From NCBI RefSeq assembly GCF_002608565.1, contig NZ_LIXM01000028.1, positions 1 through 50,160 of the forward strand: a stretch of DNA of 50,160 nucleotides, written 5' to 3'. A program made the position numbers and the translations under genes. The notes under the pieces are model-generated. The model made no database searches and was not told the DNA's origin. It saw only the letters and a list, made by a program, of their open reading frames with translations. This DNA is from Vibrio sp. PID17_43. Its GTDB lineage: Bacteria; Pseudomonadota; Gammaproteobacteria; Enterobacterales; Vibrionaceae. This document shows, one piece after another, positions 28,990 to 37,592 of this stretch (positions within the stretch are counted from its first letter, which is position 1; each line of letters begins with the position of its first letter).

Positions 28990-30507
28990 ATGAGTTTCGC
29001 TCACGTACTGGAATTGGACTCTCAAATTGAATTGTTGGATCGATTGGGTTTACTGACCAATTTTGGGTCCAACCTGATTGCGGTTAATGGTCATGCCGGT
29101 TACGGAAAATCATGGTTAGCACAACGATACCTTGAGCTCGGTGCAAGCAATAAAAATCAATGTTTGTTACTGTGTCGAACTAATCAAGATGATGTGCAGC
29201 ATCGTACGCTTATTTTGAACCAGATTGTTTCTGATGCTCTTTTTAATCAACAAGATAGATTGATTGATAGCTTTGTGCGAATTATCGGCAACGACTCGTG
29301 TGATATCGCTATTGTGGTCGATGACGCTCACTTGCTGAGTGAAACTCTGCTCTCAGAACTTTGGATATTGGTGTTAGAAGCACAAGCGAATCCAAAGTGG
29401 AAAATAAATGTCGTACTCTTTACTATCGCTGGAAAGATAGAGTCGGTTCTCGCGCGCCTTAGTTATGGGCAAGAGTTAAAGCCAGTTGAATTAGACATTG
29501 AGATGCTCTCGGAAGTGGAGGCGCGTCGATTTTTTGAATCTTTAGTGGTTCGATACGTGGATGATGATGCGGAAAAACGCGTTCGAGATGCTTTTAAAAA
29601 AGTTGAACCTGTTCCAGGCGACATTATGGCGTTAGGAGGGATGAAAATGGAAAAAAGGATTATTATCCGCTCAATGGTCGGATCATCGCGTAACATCGCA
29701 TTGCTTGTGTTGGTGTTATTGTTACTGGCAGTAGGTGGCTATTGGTGGATGTATAATCAACCAAGTCCAGAGGAAAAAGCGCAGCAAATGACAGGCAGTT
29801 TGGAGCAAACAGCGATCCCAACGTTAACCGAGCCCGAAGTCGAATCAAGTGTCGGTGTATCGGTAGGTACGTCGATGGAAACGGATGCTGATAGCCACTC
29901 TGATCTGTTTAATGTGACCGATGACTCGGACGCATTACCACCTGTGGTGACTGGCGAAGTTGCAAGTGTTGGCTCTGAAGAGGCTCAACAGCGTGTGGTC
30001 ATTGAATCTGATGTGGTCGATGCTTTGCTTGAAGGTAAGCCTGAGCATGCGAATACGGCTAAAATCGACGCCGTTGTTAAAGCGTCCGATGCTTCATTAC
30101 AAAGCAGTGCCAGCTCATCATTGATTAAAGTGGTTGAGGCGGAAGATAGTGAGACGTCGGTAGGATCGGATTCAGACTTGGCTTCGCGTCAACCGGTGCT
30201 GAAGTTTTCGTTTGCTCGTGAAGAGTTAAAGGCTTTGTCTCCAAGAGCCTATACTTTGCAGCTTGCTGCCATGACATCAATGGAAGATGTTCAAGTATTT
30301 TTAGATCTCCATCAGCTCAATCACCAAGTGCGCATTTACCCAACGGTTCGCAGTGGTACAGAGTGGTATATAATTACTTATCAAGATTACCCGACCATTC
30401 AGTTAGCGCGTGACGCGGTTGAAGGACTGCCTGATTCACTTAAGTCGGTGAGTCCTTGGGCAAAATCCTTGAGTCAAGTACATCGCGAAATTGATCGCGT
30501 GAAATAA
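28990..30507 (+). CDS. damX: DamX-like cell-division protein: ATPase domain, membrane helix and SPOR domain
   Basis: DamX proteins bind septal peptidoglycan through a C-terminal SPOR domain. This 505-residue member has a cytoplasmic P-loop domain first: Walker A GHAGYGKS at 34-41 and Walker B ending in Asp111-Asp112 (IVVDDAH), similar to ExeA/GspA-type AAA proteins. One membrane helix follows at about 235-255. A Ser, Val, Glu and Asp-rich periplasmic linker comes next, then a SPOR domain from about residue 420 (AYTLQLAAM through WYIITYQDYPT). It starts 52 bases after aroB and sits between aroB and dam. The ATPase role is not established by the sequence; the E. coli protein lacks a clear P-loop. 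Confidence 0.9.
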   Translation: MSFAHVLELDSQIELLDRLGLLTNFGSNLIAVNGHAGYGKSWLAQRYLELGASNKNQCLLLCRTNQDDVQHRTLILNQIVSDALFNQQDRLIDSFVRIIGNDSCDIAIVVDDAHLLSETLLSELWILVLEAQANPKWKINVVLFTIAGKIESVLARLSYGQELKPVELDIEMLSEVEARRFFESLVVRYVDDDAEKRVRDAFKKVEPVPGDIMALGGMKMEKRIIIRSMVGSSRNIALLVLVLLLLAVGGYWWMYNQPSPEEKAQQMTGSLEQTAIPTLTEPEVESSVGVSVGTSMETDADSHSDLFNVTDDSDALPPVVTGEVASVGSEEAQQRVVIESDVVDALLEGKPEHANTAKIDAVVKASDASLQSSASSSLIKVVEAEDSETSVGSDSDLASRQPVLKFSFAREELKALSPRAYTLQLAAMTSMEDVQVFLDLHQLNHQVRIYPTVRSGTEWYIITYQDYPTIQLARDAVEGLPDSLKSVSPWAKSLSQVHREIDRVK

Positions 30508-30576
30508 TCCTGAGCTTCGTCGAAAAATATGTTACATTCCGCAGCCTTAATTTTTGGTCGATAGATAGAGCAGTAG

Positions 30577-31416
30577 ATGAAAAAGCAACGAGCCTTTCTA
30601 AAATGGGCGGGAGGAAAATACGGTCTGGTTGAAGACATCCAACGTCATTTGCCACCGGCTCGGAAGCTAGTTGAACCTTTTGTTGGTGCTGGTTCAGTAT
30701 TCCTGAATACCGACTATGACCAATATTTGCTGGCAGACATCAACCCCGACCTAATTAACCTCTATAACCTGTTGAAAGAGCGTCCTGAGGATTACATCTC
30801 AGAGGCAAAGCGTTGGTTTGTCGCAGAGAATAATCGTAAAGAAGCGTACCTGAGTATTCGCGCTGAGTTTAACGGTACCGACGATGTGATGTACCGTTCC
30901 CTTGCGTTCCTTTATATGAATCGTTTTGGTTTTAATGGATTGTGCCGTTACAACAAAAAAGGTGGCTTCAACGTACCGTTTGGCTCTTACAAAAAGCCTT
31001 ACTTCCCAGAAGCCGAGCTTGAATTCTTTGCAGAAAAAGCGAAGAAGGCGACATTTGTCTGTGAAGGTTACCCTGAGACATTCAGCCGAGCGCGCAAAGG
31101 CAGCGTGGTTTACTGTGATCCACCCTACGCACCGTTGTCGAATACGGCGAACTTTACCTCATATGCCGGTAATGGTTTTACTCTTGATGACCAAGCAGCA
31201 TTGGCTGACATTGCAGAGAGAGCTGCAACTGAACGTGGTATTCCCGTTCTGATTTCAAACCACGACACGACATTAACGCGTCGCCTGTACCATGGTGCAG
31301 AGCTTAATGTGGTTAAAGTGAAGCGAACCATCAGCCGCAACGGCAGTGGACGCAATAAAGTAGATGAGCTGCTTGCTCTGTTTCGTGCCCCAGATACGGA
31401 TAAATCTGACTCCTAG
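30577..31416 (+). CDS. dam: DNA adenine methylase (GATC)
   Basis: Dam methylates adenine in GATC, guiding mismatch repair and replication timing; in vibrios it is also needed for chromosome 2 replication. The 279-residue protein has the SAM-binding motif FLKWAGGKY at about residues 7-15 and the catalytic DPPY at 181-184, the same numbering as E. coli Dam. The RFGFNGLCRYN segment near residue 115 is part of the target-recognition region. It follows damX by about 70 bases and ends about 100 bases before rpe. Confidence 0.96.
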   Translation: MKKQRAFLKWAGGKYGLVEDIQRHLPPARKLVEPFVGAGSVFLNTDYDQYLLADINPDLINLYNLLKERPEDYISEAKRWFVAENNRKEAYLSIRAEFNGTDDVMYRSLAFLYMNRFGFNGLCRYNKKGGFNVPFGSYKKPYFPEAELEFFAEKAKKATFVCEGYPETFSRARKGSVVYCDPPYAPLSNTANFTSYAGNGFTLDDQAALADIAERAATERGIPVLISNHDTTLTRRLYHGAELNVVKVKRTISRNGSGRNKVDELLALFRAPDTDKSDS

Positions 31417-31516
31417 TTCTCACACTATTGTCTCTAAATAGTGGATCTCCCCACTGGCTTCGGTAGAATTGTGCGCAAATTTGTTTGTTGTTTGCTCGCC
31501 ACTACTGAGGTCAGGT

Positions 31517-32188
31517 ATGAAAGATTTTCTCATTGCGCCATCCATTTTATCGGCTGATTTTGCCCGTCTTGGTGAAGACGTAGAAAAAGTACTCGCAGCG
31601 GGTGCGGATGTCGTGCACTTCGATGTGATGGATAACCACTATGTACCAAACCTGACATTTGGTGCGCCAGTGTGTAAAGCGCTGCGTGATTACGGTATTA
31701 CTGCACCAATCGACGTTCATTTAATGGTCAAGCCAGTCGACCGTATTATTCCTGATTTCGCGAAAGCGGGCGCATCGATGATCACTTTCCATATTGAGGC
31801 ATCAGAGCACGTCGATCGTACTCTTCAATTGATCAAAGAGCACGGCTGTAAAGCGGGCGTGGTGCTTAACCCAGCAACACCGCTTGCTCACCTAGAGTAC
31901 ATCATGGACAAAGTGGATTTGATTCTACTTATGTCCGTTAACCCGGGCTTTGGTGGTCAATCGTTCATTCCGAACACTTTGGATAAGCTCCGTGCTGTAC
32001 GCAAAATGATTAATGAGTCTGGTCGTGATATCCGTTTAGAGATCGATGGTGGTGTTAAAGTCGATAATATTCGTGAAATCGCCGAAGCGGGTGCGGATAT
32101 GTTTGTCGCGGGTTCAGCAATTTTTAGTCAGCCAGATTACAAGCAAGTGATTGACCAAATGCGTACGGAACTTGCTCAAGTTAAATAA
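31517..32188 (+). CDS. rpe: Ribulose-phosphate 3-epimerase
   Basis: Rpe interconverts ribulose-5-phosphate and xylulose-5-phosphate in the pentose phosphate pathway. The 223-residue TIM barrel starts [19 protein letters not shown] after an AGGTCAGGT ribosome binding site; the frame upstream of this ATG is not family sequence. Metal and phosphate sites are visible: [16 protein letters not shown] near 34, VNPGFGGQ near 142 and EIDGGV near 175. In most gammaproteobacteria gph and trpS follow rpe; here a hairpin and then rpsF follow. Confidence 0.95.
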   Translation: MKDFLIAPSILSADFARLGEDVEKVLAAGADVVHFDVMDNHYVPNLTFGAPVCKALRDYGITAPIDVHLMVKPVDRIIPDFAKAGASMITFHIEASEHVDRTLQLIKEHGCKAGVVLNPATPLAHLEYIMDKVDLILLMSVNPGFGGQSFIPNTLDKLRAVRKMINESGRDIRLEIDGGVKVDNIREIAEAGADMFVAGSAIFSQPDYKQVIDQMRTELAQVK

Positions 32189-32221
32189 GCGCTGAAATAA
32201 GTGTAATAACACACTGATTAA

Positions 32222-32249
32222 AAAGGCTGTCACTTTGCTGGCAGCCTTT
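32222..32249 (+). terminator. Terminator of rpe
   Basis: AAAGGCTGTC pairs with GGCAGCCTTT (one wobble). The tail GTCGTTTC is poor in T, so read-through toward rpsF is possible. Confidence 0.65.
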
Positions 32250-32304
32250 GTCGTTTCTGAAGGCAAGGGTGCAAAAATATCCCTCGCGCTGTGCAAATAA
32301 TCAC

Positions 32305-32333
32305 TTGCCTATTTTGCGTCCTTTCTGTACTAT
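32305..32333 (+). promoter_or_regulatory. Predicted rpsF operon promoter
   Basis: TTGCCT and TACTAT are separated by exactly 17 bases and lie about 100 bases before rpsF, upstream of the leader RNA element. This is a sequence prediction only. Confidence 0.6.
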
Positions 32334-32373
32334 TCGTGCTCCTTAAAACTCGGTCAATTTTCTTTAGTTCCTT

Positions 32374-32407
32374 GCTTCCTCTGGACGACCGGGCCATTTG
32401 TGGAAGC
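32374..32407 (+). ncRNA. S6:S18 autoregulatory leader RNA of rpsF
   Basis: An outer stem GCTTCC / GGAAGC encloses a short TGG / CCA helix, with an unpaired CCG at 32389-32391 next to the helix. This arrangement matches the published S6:S18-binding leader of rpsF messages, where the CCG mimics the 16S rRNA site and the S6-S18 complex represses translation. It ends 24 bases before the rpsF ATG. Confidence 0.75.
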
Positions 32408-32431
32408 TGAATAATCCGTAAGGAGCAACCC

Positions 32432-32812
32432 ATGCGTCATTACGAAATCGTATTCATGGTGCACCCAGATCAAAGCGAGCAAGTTGCTGGCATGATCGAG
32501 CGTTACACTGGTTCAATCACTGAAGCTGGCGGTAAAATCCACCGTCTAGAAGACTGGGGCCGTCGTCAACTGGCTTACCCAATCAACAAGCTTCACAAAG
32601 CTCACTACGTTCTAATGAACGTTGAAGCTGACCAAGCTGTAATCGATGAGCTAGAAACTGCTTTCCGTTTCAACGATGCAGTTCTACGCAACATGATCAT
32701 GCGTACTAAAGCGGCTATCACTGAGCAATCTATCATGCTTAAGCAACGTGAAGAGCGTGCTCCACGTCGCGAAGAGCGTGCTGAAGCTAAGCCAGAAGCA
32801 GCTGCTGAGTAA
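32432..32812 (+). CDS. rpsF: Small-subunit ribosomal protein S6
   Basis: S6 binds S18 and sits on the platform of the 30S subunit. The 126-residue protein opens [18 protein letters not shown] and contains [15 protein letters not shown] near residue 41, both hallmarks of S6. The Glu, Arg and Ala-rich tail is typical of enterobacterial and vibrio S6; the E. coli tail receives added glutamates by RimK. AAGGAG precedes the ATG. It leads the operon rpsF-priB-rpsR-rplI. Confidence 0.98.
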   Translation: MRHYEIVFMVHPDQSEQVAGMIERYTGSITEAGGKIHRLEDWGRRQLAYPINKLHKAHYVLMNVEADQAVIDELETAFRFNDAVLRNMIMRTKAAITEQSIMLKQREERAPRREERAEAKPEAAAE

Positions 32813-32820
32813 TTTCTCTT

Positions 32821-33123
32821 ATGGCCAATCGAATGGAGCTGAGTGGCACCATTGCCAAGCCGCCCATTCGTAGTAAAAGCCCAAGTGGCATTGAACACTG
32901 TCGGTTTTGGTTAGAGCATCGCTCTGCTGTTATCGAAGCTGACCTACCACGACAAGTTTATTGTCGAATGCCGGTAGTTGTCAGTGGGCTTAGGTCACAA
33001 GCGTTAACTCAGAATTTAGTACAAGGTAGTAACATTAAGGTAAGTGGTTTTGTCGCTTATCAAACCGGCCGAAATGGCGTTGGGAAATTAGTGTTACATG
33101 CCGACAATATTACTCAAATTTAA
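32821..33123 (+). CDS. priB: Primosomal replication protein N (PriB)
   Basis: PriB is a small OB-fold dimer that binds single-stranded DNA and helps PriA restart stalled replication forks. The 100 residues fit the family. Motifs include LSGTIAKPP at the N terminus, HCRFWLEHRS near residue 29, and the end GKLVLHADNI. Its position between rpsF and rpsR is conserved in gammaproteobacteria. It starts 8 bases after rpsF with a weak ribosome binding site, so translation probably depends on coupling. Confidence 0.96.
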   Translation: MANRMELSGTIAKPPIRSKSPSGIEHCRFWLEHRSAVIEADLPRQVYCRMPVVVSGLRSQALTQNLVQGSNIKVSGFVAYQTGRNGVGKLVLHADNITQI

Positions 33124-33136
33124 GATCAGGAGATAG

Positions 33137-33367
<231 letters not shown>

Positions 33368-33400
33368 TCGGTTCGTTTTATTAAGAAAGAGGATTAAACA

Positions 33401-33853
33401 ATGCAAGTTATTCTACTTGATAAAATCGGTAACCTAGGTGGTCTTGGCGATACAGTAAACGTTAAATCTGGCTACGCACGTAACTTCCTTATCCCTCAAG
33501 GTAAAGCAGTTATGGCTACTAAAGCTAACGTTGAAATGTTCGAAGCTCGTCGCGCTGAACTAGAAGCTAAAGTTGCTGAGCAACTAGTAGCTGCTGAAGC
33601 ACGTGCTGAGAAAGTTAACGCTCTAGAAGCTGTTGTTATCGCATCTAAAGCTGGTGACGAAGGCAAACTATTCGGTTCTATCGGTACTCGTGACATCGCT
33701 GACGCTATCACAGCGGCAGGCGTTGAAGTTGCTAAGAGCGAAGTTCGTCTTCCTGAAGGCGCTCTACGTAACACTGGTGAATTCGAGATCAGCGTTCAAC
33801 TTCACTCAGAAGTGTTCGCTACTGCGAAAGTACAGGTTGTTGCTGCTGACTAA
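33401..33853 (+). CDS. rplI: Large-subunit ribosomal protein L9
   Basis: L9 extends from the 50S subunit beside the L1 stalk and influences frame maintenance. The 150-residue protein starts [19 protein letters not shown], followed by [16 protein letters not shown], both diagnostic. The long central helix that joins its two domains is visible as the Glu/Ala-rich stretch around residues 45-75. Codon choice is strongly biased, as expected for a highly expressed gene. It ends the operon at a strong terminator. Confidence 0.98.
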   Translation: MQVILLDKIGNLGGLGDTVNVKSGYARNFLIPQGKAVMATKANVEMFEARRAELEAKVAEQLVAAEARAEKVNALEAVVIASKAGDEGKLFGSIGTRDIADAITAAGVEVAKSEVRLPEGALRNTGEFEISVQLHSEVFATAKVQVVAAD

Positions 33854-33874
33854 TATCAGTATCAAGACGAATTT

Positions 33875-33903
33875 AAAGCACCTCTCTAGAGGTGCTTTTT
33901 TTA
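33875..33903 (+). terminator. Terminator of the rpsF-rplI operon
   Basis: AAAGCACCTC pairs with GAGGTGCTTT around TCTA and runs into seven T residues. Confidence 0.93.
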
Positions 33904-33984
33904 TGTCTAATTTTCAATGAAAAGCGGAAGGTGGGGAAGACCAGAAATTATCTAATACTGGCTACATAATTTGCGGCATTGGTA

Positions 33985-34749
33985 TTAGAAGATAAATAGT
34001 AGGTTTACCGAGAACACACTATCTGCTTTGCTCAGCCCTTCTGGCACCCTATCGTGGTACTGACGAGATTGCTCTAGCTTTAATGCTATATCTTCGGTGA
34101 TGTTATTGATGATACTAATATCGCTATCTATACGCGTGTTGCTTTTACCGCTCACCATTGTGACGTCAACGCCAAAACTCAAGTTATCGAGTGCATGCCA
34201 AGTCGTGTTGATGTTGCCACGAAATATCGCCTCTTGGACGATATCTGAAAAGACAATATCATCGTCGTCAATTTCATCAAGGTTCGGTTCTTGATAGCGA
34301 AAGCCCGGTCCGATTTCGACCTCCAAAGTGAAATCTTCAGTGTAAGCAAACTGATAACCCAGACCGCCAGAAAGCGTGTAATCTTTAAAGTAAGCACTGT
34401 AGCGTGAATCTACCCCTTTAAAACTGCCATACAAGTAAGTTTTTGTCCCCAACTTGTAGTCGCTCTGTGCGGTGTAAGTGGAAGATCGTTTATCTTCCTC
34501 GCCGTTTTTATACAGGTTGTAATACTTCCATTCACCCATTGAACGGTGACGACCGGAAGTGTATTCAGCGCTTAGGCGAGCATTTAGGGAACGAGAGTCC
34601 GTGTTACCTGTGTGAGCCTGATAGCCGAATTCGACCTCAGTTTCTAGAGGAACGGTCACTTCAATGGTTTGCTCTGGCTGTACTGACTCTTCAGCATGCG
34701 ATGCGCCCATACAAAGCAAGCTAATGCCAAGTAACCAGTATCGTGACAC
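33985..34749 (-). CDS. DUF481-family outer-membrane protein
   Basis: The 254-residue product has a signal peptide (about 19 residues, ending near SHA) and then alternating polar and aromatic stretches typical of a beta barrel. It shows the DUF481 pattern: VEFGYQAHTGNTDSRSLNAR early, repeated Tyr/Gly strands such as LYGSFKGVDSRYSAYF and LSGGLGYQFAYT, and a C-terminal FSVNLLFIF strand ending in Phe, as barrel proteins do. Its function is unknown. It is alone on the minus strand between the ribosomal operon and dnaB, so nothing in the context assigns a job. Confidence 0.82.
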   Translation of the reverse strand: MSRYWLLGISLLCMGASHAEESVQPEQTIEVTVPLETEVEFGYQAHTGNTDSRSLNARLSAEYTSGRHRSMGEWKYYNLYKNGEEDKRSSTYTAQSDYKLGTKTYLYGSFKGVDSRYSAYFKDYTLSGGLGYQFAYTEDFTLEVEIGPGFRYQEPNLDEIDDDDIVFSDIVQEAIFRGNINTTWHALDNLSFGVDVTMVSGKSNTRIDSDISIINNITEDIALKLEQSRQYHDRVPEGLSKADSVFSVNLLFIF

Positions 34750-35098
34750 AACTACCTCGAATGCAATGAAAATGGTGGGGCATGATACTGATACAGATAT
34801 TTTATTTGGTCAATGGTACGTTAAATTATATTAGACTCAGGCTTAGTTACCATCGTGATATCCATGACTGATATGGGCGAAACCAATCACAATATAGACT
34901 CTTTGCAATAATGATAGATGCTTGCTCGATGGTTAACGTTACTAGGGAGTGTTAACTCACCGAAAGAGGCCATTGGCTTAACATCAAGAGACGTATTTCT
35001 CCTGTTCCACTCTTAACAAGTAATTGTCGTATCGGGGAAGCATATTAGTTAGGTTTAAGGTTATAATCTCGGGTCAATAGTAGTTATCGAGCAAAGTC
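34750..35098. other. Intergenic region between the DUF481 gene and dnaB
   Basis: No credible gene is seen in 349 bases. A TATAAT at 35062-35067 is the best -10 for dnaB, but no good -35 lies 17 bases before it. Two GTTAAC hexamers about 20 bases apart (near 34931 and 34953) form a loose dyad of unknown meaning. Confidence 0.5.
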
Positions 35099-36499
35099 AT
35101 GGCGGAAAACAGAAATCGCAAACCTTTGGACAGTCAGGTAGACGCACTGAAGGTGCCCCCTCACTCATTGGAAGCGGAACAATCAGTGATTGGTGGGCTC
35201 TTATTGGATAATGAACGTTGGGACACCGTTGCCGAACGTGTTGTTAGCAGTGATTTCTATAGTCGTCCACATCGTCTTATCTTTGATGGTGTCAAAACCA
35301 TTCTTGAAGCGGGCAAGCCTCTTGATTTAATCACGTTATCTGAGCATTTGGAGCGTCACGAATCATTAGAGGATGTCGGTGGTTTTGCTTACCTTGCCGA
35401 CCTTGCTAAAAATACGCCTAGTGCGGCGAACATTAACGCTTATGCTGATATCGTTGCGGAACGCGCCATTGTTCGCGGCCTGATCGGCGTGGCAAATGAG
35501 ATCGCGGATGCAGGTTATGATCCGCAAGGTCGCAGCTCTGAAGATTTGATTGATCTAGCGGAAAGTAAAGTTTTTGCCATCGCAGAATCGCGCACCAGTG
35601 AAAATGAAGGACCGCAGAATGTGGACAACATTCTGGAGAAAACACTCGAGCGTATTGAGCTGTTGTACAAAACGCCGCAAGACGGTGTGACTGGGGTGGA
35701 TACTGGTTTTACCGATCTCAATAAGAAAACGGCGGGTCTGCAAGGCTCGGATTTGGTGATTGTGGCTGCGCGTCCATCGATGGGTAAAACTACCTTTGCG
35801 ATGAACTTATGTGAAAACGCCGCGATGCAACAAGAGAAGCCAGTGCTGATCTTCTCGCTTGAGATGCCAGCAGAACAGTTGATGATGCGTATGCTTGCGT
35901 CTCTTTCTCGTGTCGACCAGACTAAAATCCGTACGGGTCAATTAGATGACGAAGATTGGGCGCGTATTTCTTCTACCATGGGCATCTTGATGCAAAAGAA
36001 GAACATGTACATCGACGATAGCTCAGGTCTGACTCCAACGGAAGTCCGTTCTCGTGCTCGTCGTGTCGCGCGTGAACATGGTGGCCTATCCATGATCATG
36101 GTCGACTACCTTCAGCTTATGCGTGTTCCTGCATTATCGGACAACCGTACGCTTGAGATTGCAGAAATCTCTCGCTCGTTGAAAGCGTTGGCGAAAGAGC
36201 TAAATGTGCCTGTTGTTGCCCTGTCGCAGCTTAACCGTTCCTTAGAGCAACGTGCGGATAAGCGCCCAGTTAACTCCGACTTGCGTGAATCGGGCTCTAT
36301 CGAGCAAGATGCCGACTTGATCATGTTCATCTATCGTGACGAGGTTTATCATCCGGATAGCCCTTATAAAGGGACGGCAGAAATCATTCTAGGTAAACAG
36401 CGTAACGGTCCAATTGGTTCTGTACGTTTGACCTTTCAAGGTCAACACTCGCGCTTTGACAATTACGCGGGTCCTGCATTTGATATTGATGATGAGTAA
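35099..36499 (+). CDS. dnaB: Replicative DNA helicase DnaB
   Basis: DnaB is the hexameric 5'-3' helicase that opens the replication fork. The 466-residue protein has the N-terminal helical domain ([18 protein letters not shown] near residues 21-38), a linker helix, and a RecA-like domain. Walker A is ARPSMGKTT at about 224-232 with Lys230. The Walker B region [10 protein letters not shown] and [11 protein letters not shown] are also clear. No intein interrupts it. alr follows almost directly, 13 bases after the stop. Confidence 0.97.
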   Translation: MAENRNRKPLDSQVDALKVPPHSLEAEQSVIGGLLLDNERWDTVAERVVSSDFYSRPHRLIFDGVKTILEAGKPLDLITLSEHLERHESLEDVGGFAYLADLAKNTPSAANINAYADIVAERAIVRGLIGVANEIADAGYDPQGRSSEDLIDLAESKVFAIAESRTSENEGPQNVDNILEKTLERIELLYKTPQDGVTGVDTGFTDLNKKTAGLQGSDLVIVAARPSMGKTTFAMNLCENAAMQQEKPVLIFSLEMPAEQLMMRMLASLSRVDQTKIRTGQLDDEDWARISSTMGILMQKKNMYIDDSSGLTPTEVRSRARRVAREHGGLSMIMVDYLQLMRVPALSDNRTLEIAEISRSLKALAKELNVPVVALSQLNRSLEQRADKRPVNSDLRESGSIEQDADLIMFIYRDEVYHPDSPYKGTAEIILGKQRNGPIGSVRLTFQGQHSRFDNYAGPAFDIDDE

Positions 36500-36512
36500 T
36501 ACAATGAGCTAC

Positions 36513-37589
36513 ATGAAAGCCGCAATGGCATGTATTGACTTGTCTGCACTACAACACAACCTTCAACGAGTAAAACAGCAAGCGCCAGAAAGTAAAGTGA
36601 TGGCGGTGGTAAAAGCCAATGGTTACGGCCACGGCTTGCGTCACGTCGCGAAGCATGCGACTCATGCCGATGCATTCGGAGTTGCACGAATTGAAGAAGC
36701 GTTACAATTACGCGCCTGCGGTGTGGTGAAGCCGATATTATTGCTCGAAGGGTTCTACTCAGCAGGTGATTTGGCGGTTTTGGTCACCAATAACATCCAA
36801 ACGGTGGTGCATTGTGAAGAGCAGTTGATCGCTCTTGAACAAGCGGAATTAGAAACGCCGGTTGTGGTTTGGCTAAAAATCGATAGCGGCATGCATCGCT
36901 TAGGGGTTCGTCCAGAACAATATGAAGAGTTTATCACTCGCCTAAATGCGTGTCAGAATGTAGCTAAGCCGCTTCGTTATATGAGTCACTTTGGTTGTGC
37001 TGATGAACTTGATAGCCATACCACCCCTGAGCAAATAGCGTTGTTTATGTCTTTGACCGCAGGTTGTCAGGGGGAACGTTCACTCGCGGCTTCAGCCGGC
37101 TTACTGGCTTGGCCACAAAGCCAACTCGATTGGGTTCGTCCGGGGATCATTATGTATGGTGTCTCCCCCTTTAGTGATAAGACCGCACAAGATCTTGGTT
37201 ACCAGCCGGTGATGACATTGAAGTCTCATCTGATAGCTGTACGTGAAGTGAAAAAAGGTGAAAGTGTGGGGTACGGGGGCACATGGGTCTGTGAATGTAA
37301 TACTAAAATCGGCGTGATAGCGGTTGGTTATGGTGACGGTTACCCAAGAAGTGCGCCAAATGGCACTCCTGTTTTGGTGAATGGGCGTAAAGTGCCGATC
37401 GCTGGTCGTGTTTCAATGGACATGTTGACGGTTGATTTAGGCGCAGATGCTACGGATAAAGTTGGTGACGAGGCCATTCTTTGGGGTAAAGCGTTACCAG
37501 TAGAAGAGGTCGCGAGTCACATTGGCACGATTGCTTATGAGCTAGTGACGAAACTGACTTCTCGCGTCGAAATGGAATACGCTAAGTAA
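36513..37589 (+). CDS. alr: Alanine racemase
   Basis: Alr interconverts L- and D-alanine with PLP, supplying D-alanine for peptidoglycan. Starting at ATG 36513 the protein has 358 residues and the PLP lysine in [10 protein letters not shown] falls at Lys34, the number known for E. coli Alr. An ATG three codons earlier is also possible; the longer frame overlapping dnaB is not family sequence. The catalytic tyrosine is in VGYGGTWV. The [10 protein letters not shown] segment near the C terminus is also conserved. The order dnaB-alr is common in gammaproteobacteria. Confidence 0.94.
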   Translation: MKAAMACIDLSALQHNLQRVKQQAPESKVMAVVKANGYGHGLRHVAKHATHADAFGVARIEEALQLRACGVVKPILLLEGFYSAGDLAVLVTNNIQTVVHCEEQLIALEQAELETPVVVWLKIDSGMHRLGVRPEQYEEFITRLNACQNVAKPLRYMSHFGCADELDSHTTPEQIALFMSLTAGCQGERSLAASAGLLAWPQSQLDWVRPGIIMYGVSPFSDKTAQDLGYQPVMTLKSHLIAVREVKKGESVGYGGTWVCECNTKIGVIAVGYGDGYPRSAPNGTPVLVNGRKVPIAGRVSMDMLTVDLGADATDKVGDEAILWGKALPVEEVASHIGTIAYELVTKLTSRVEMEYAK

Positions 37590-37592
37590 CCA

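Noticed and set aside
31439..31454. AGTGG / CCACT inverted repeat between dam and rpe considered as a terminator
   Set aside because: The stem is short and lacks a T tail, and dam to rpe is commonly transcribed through.
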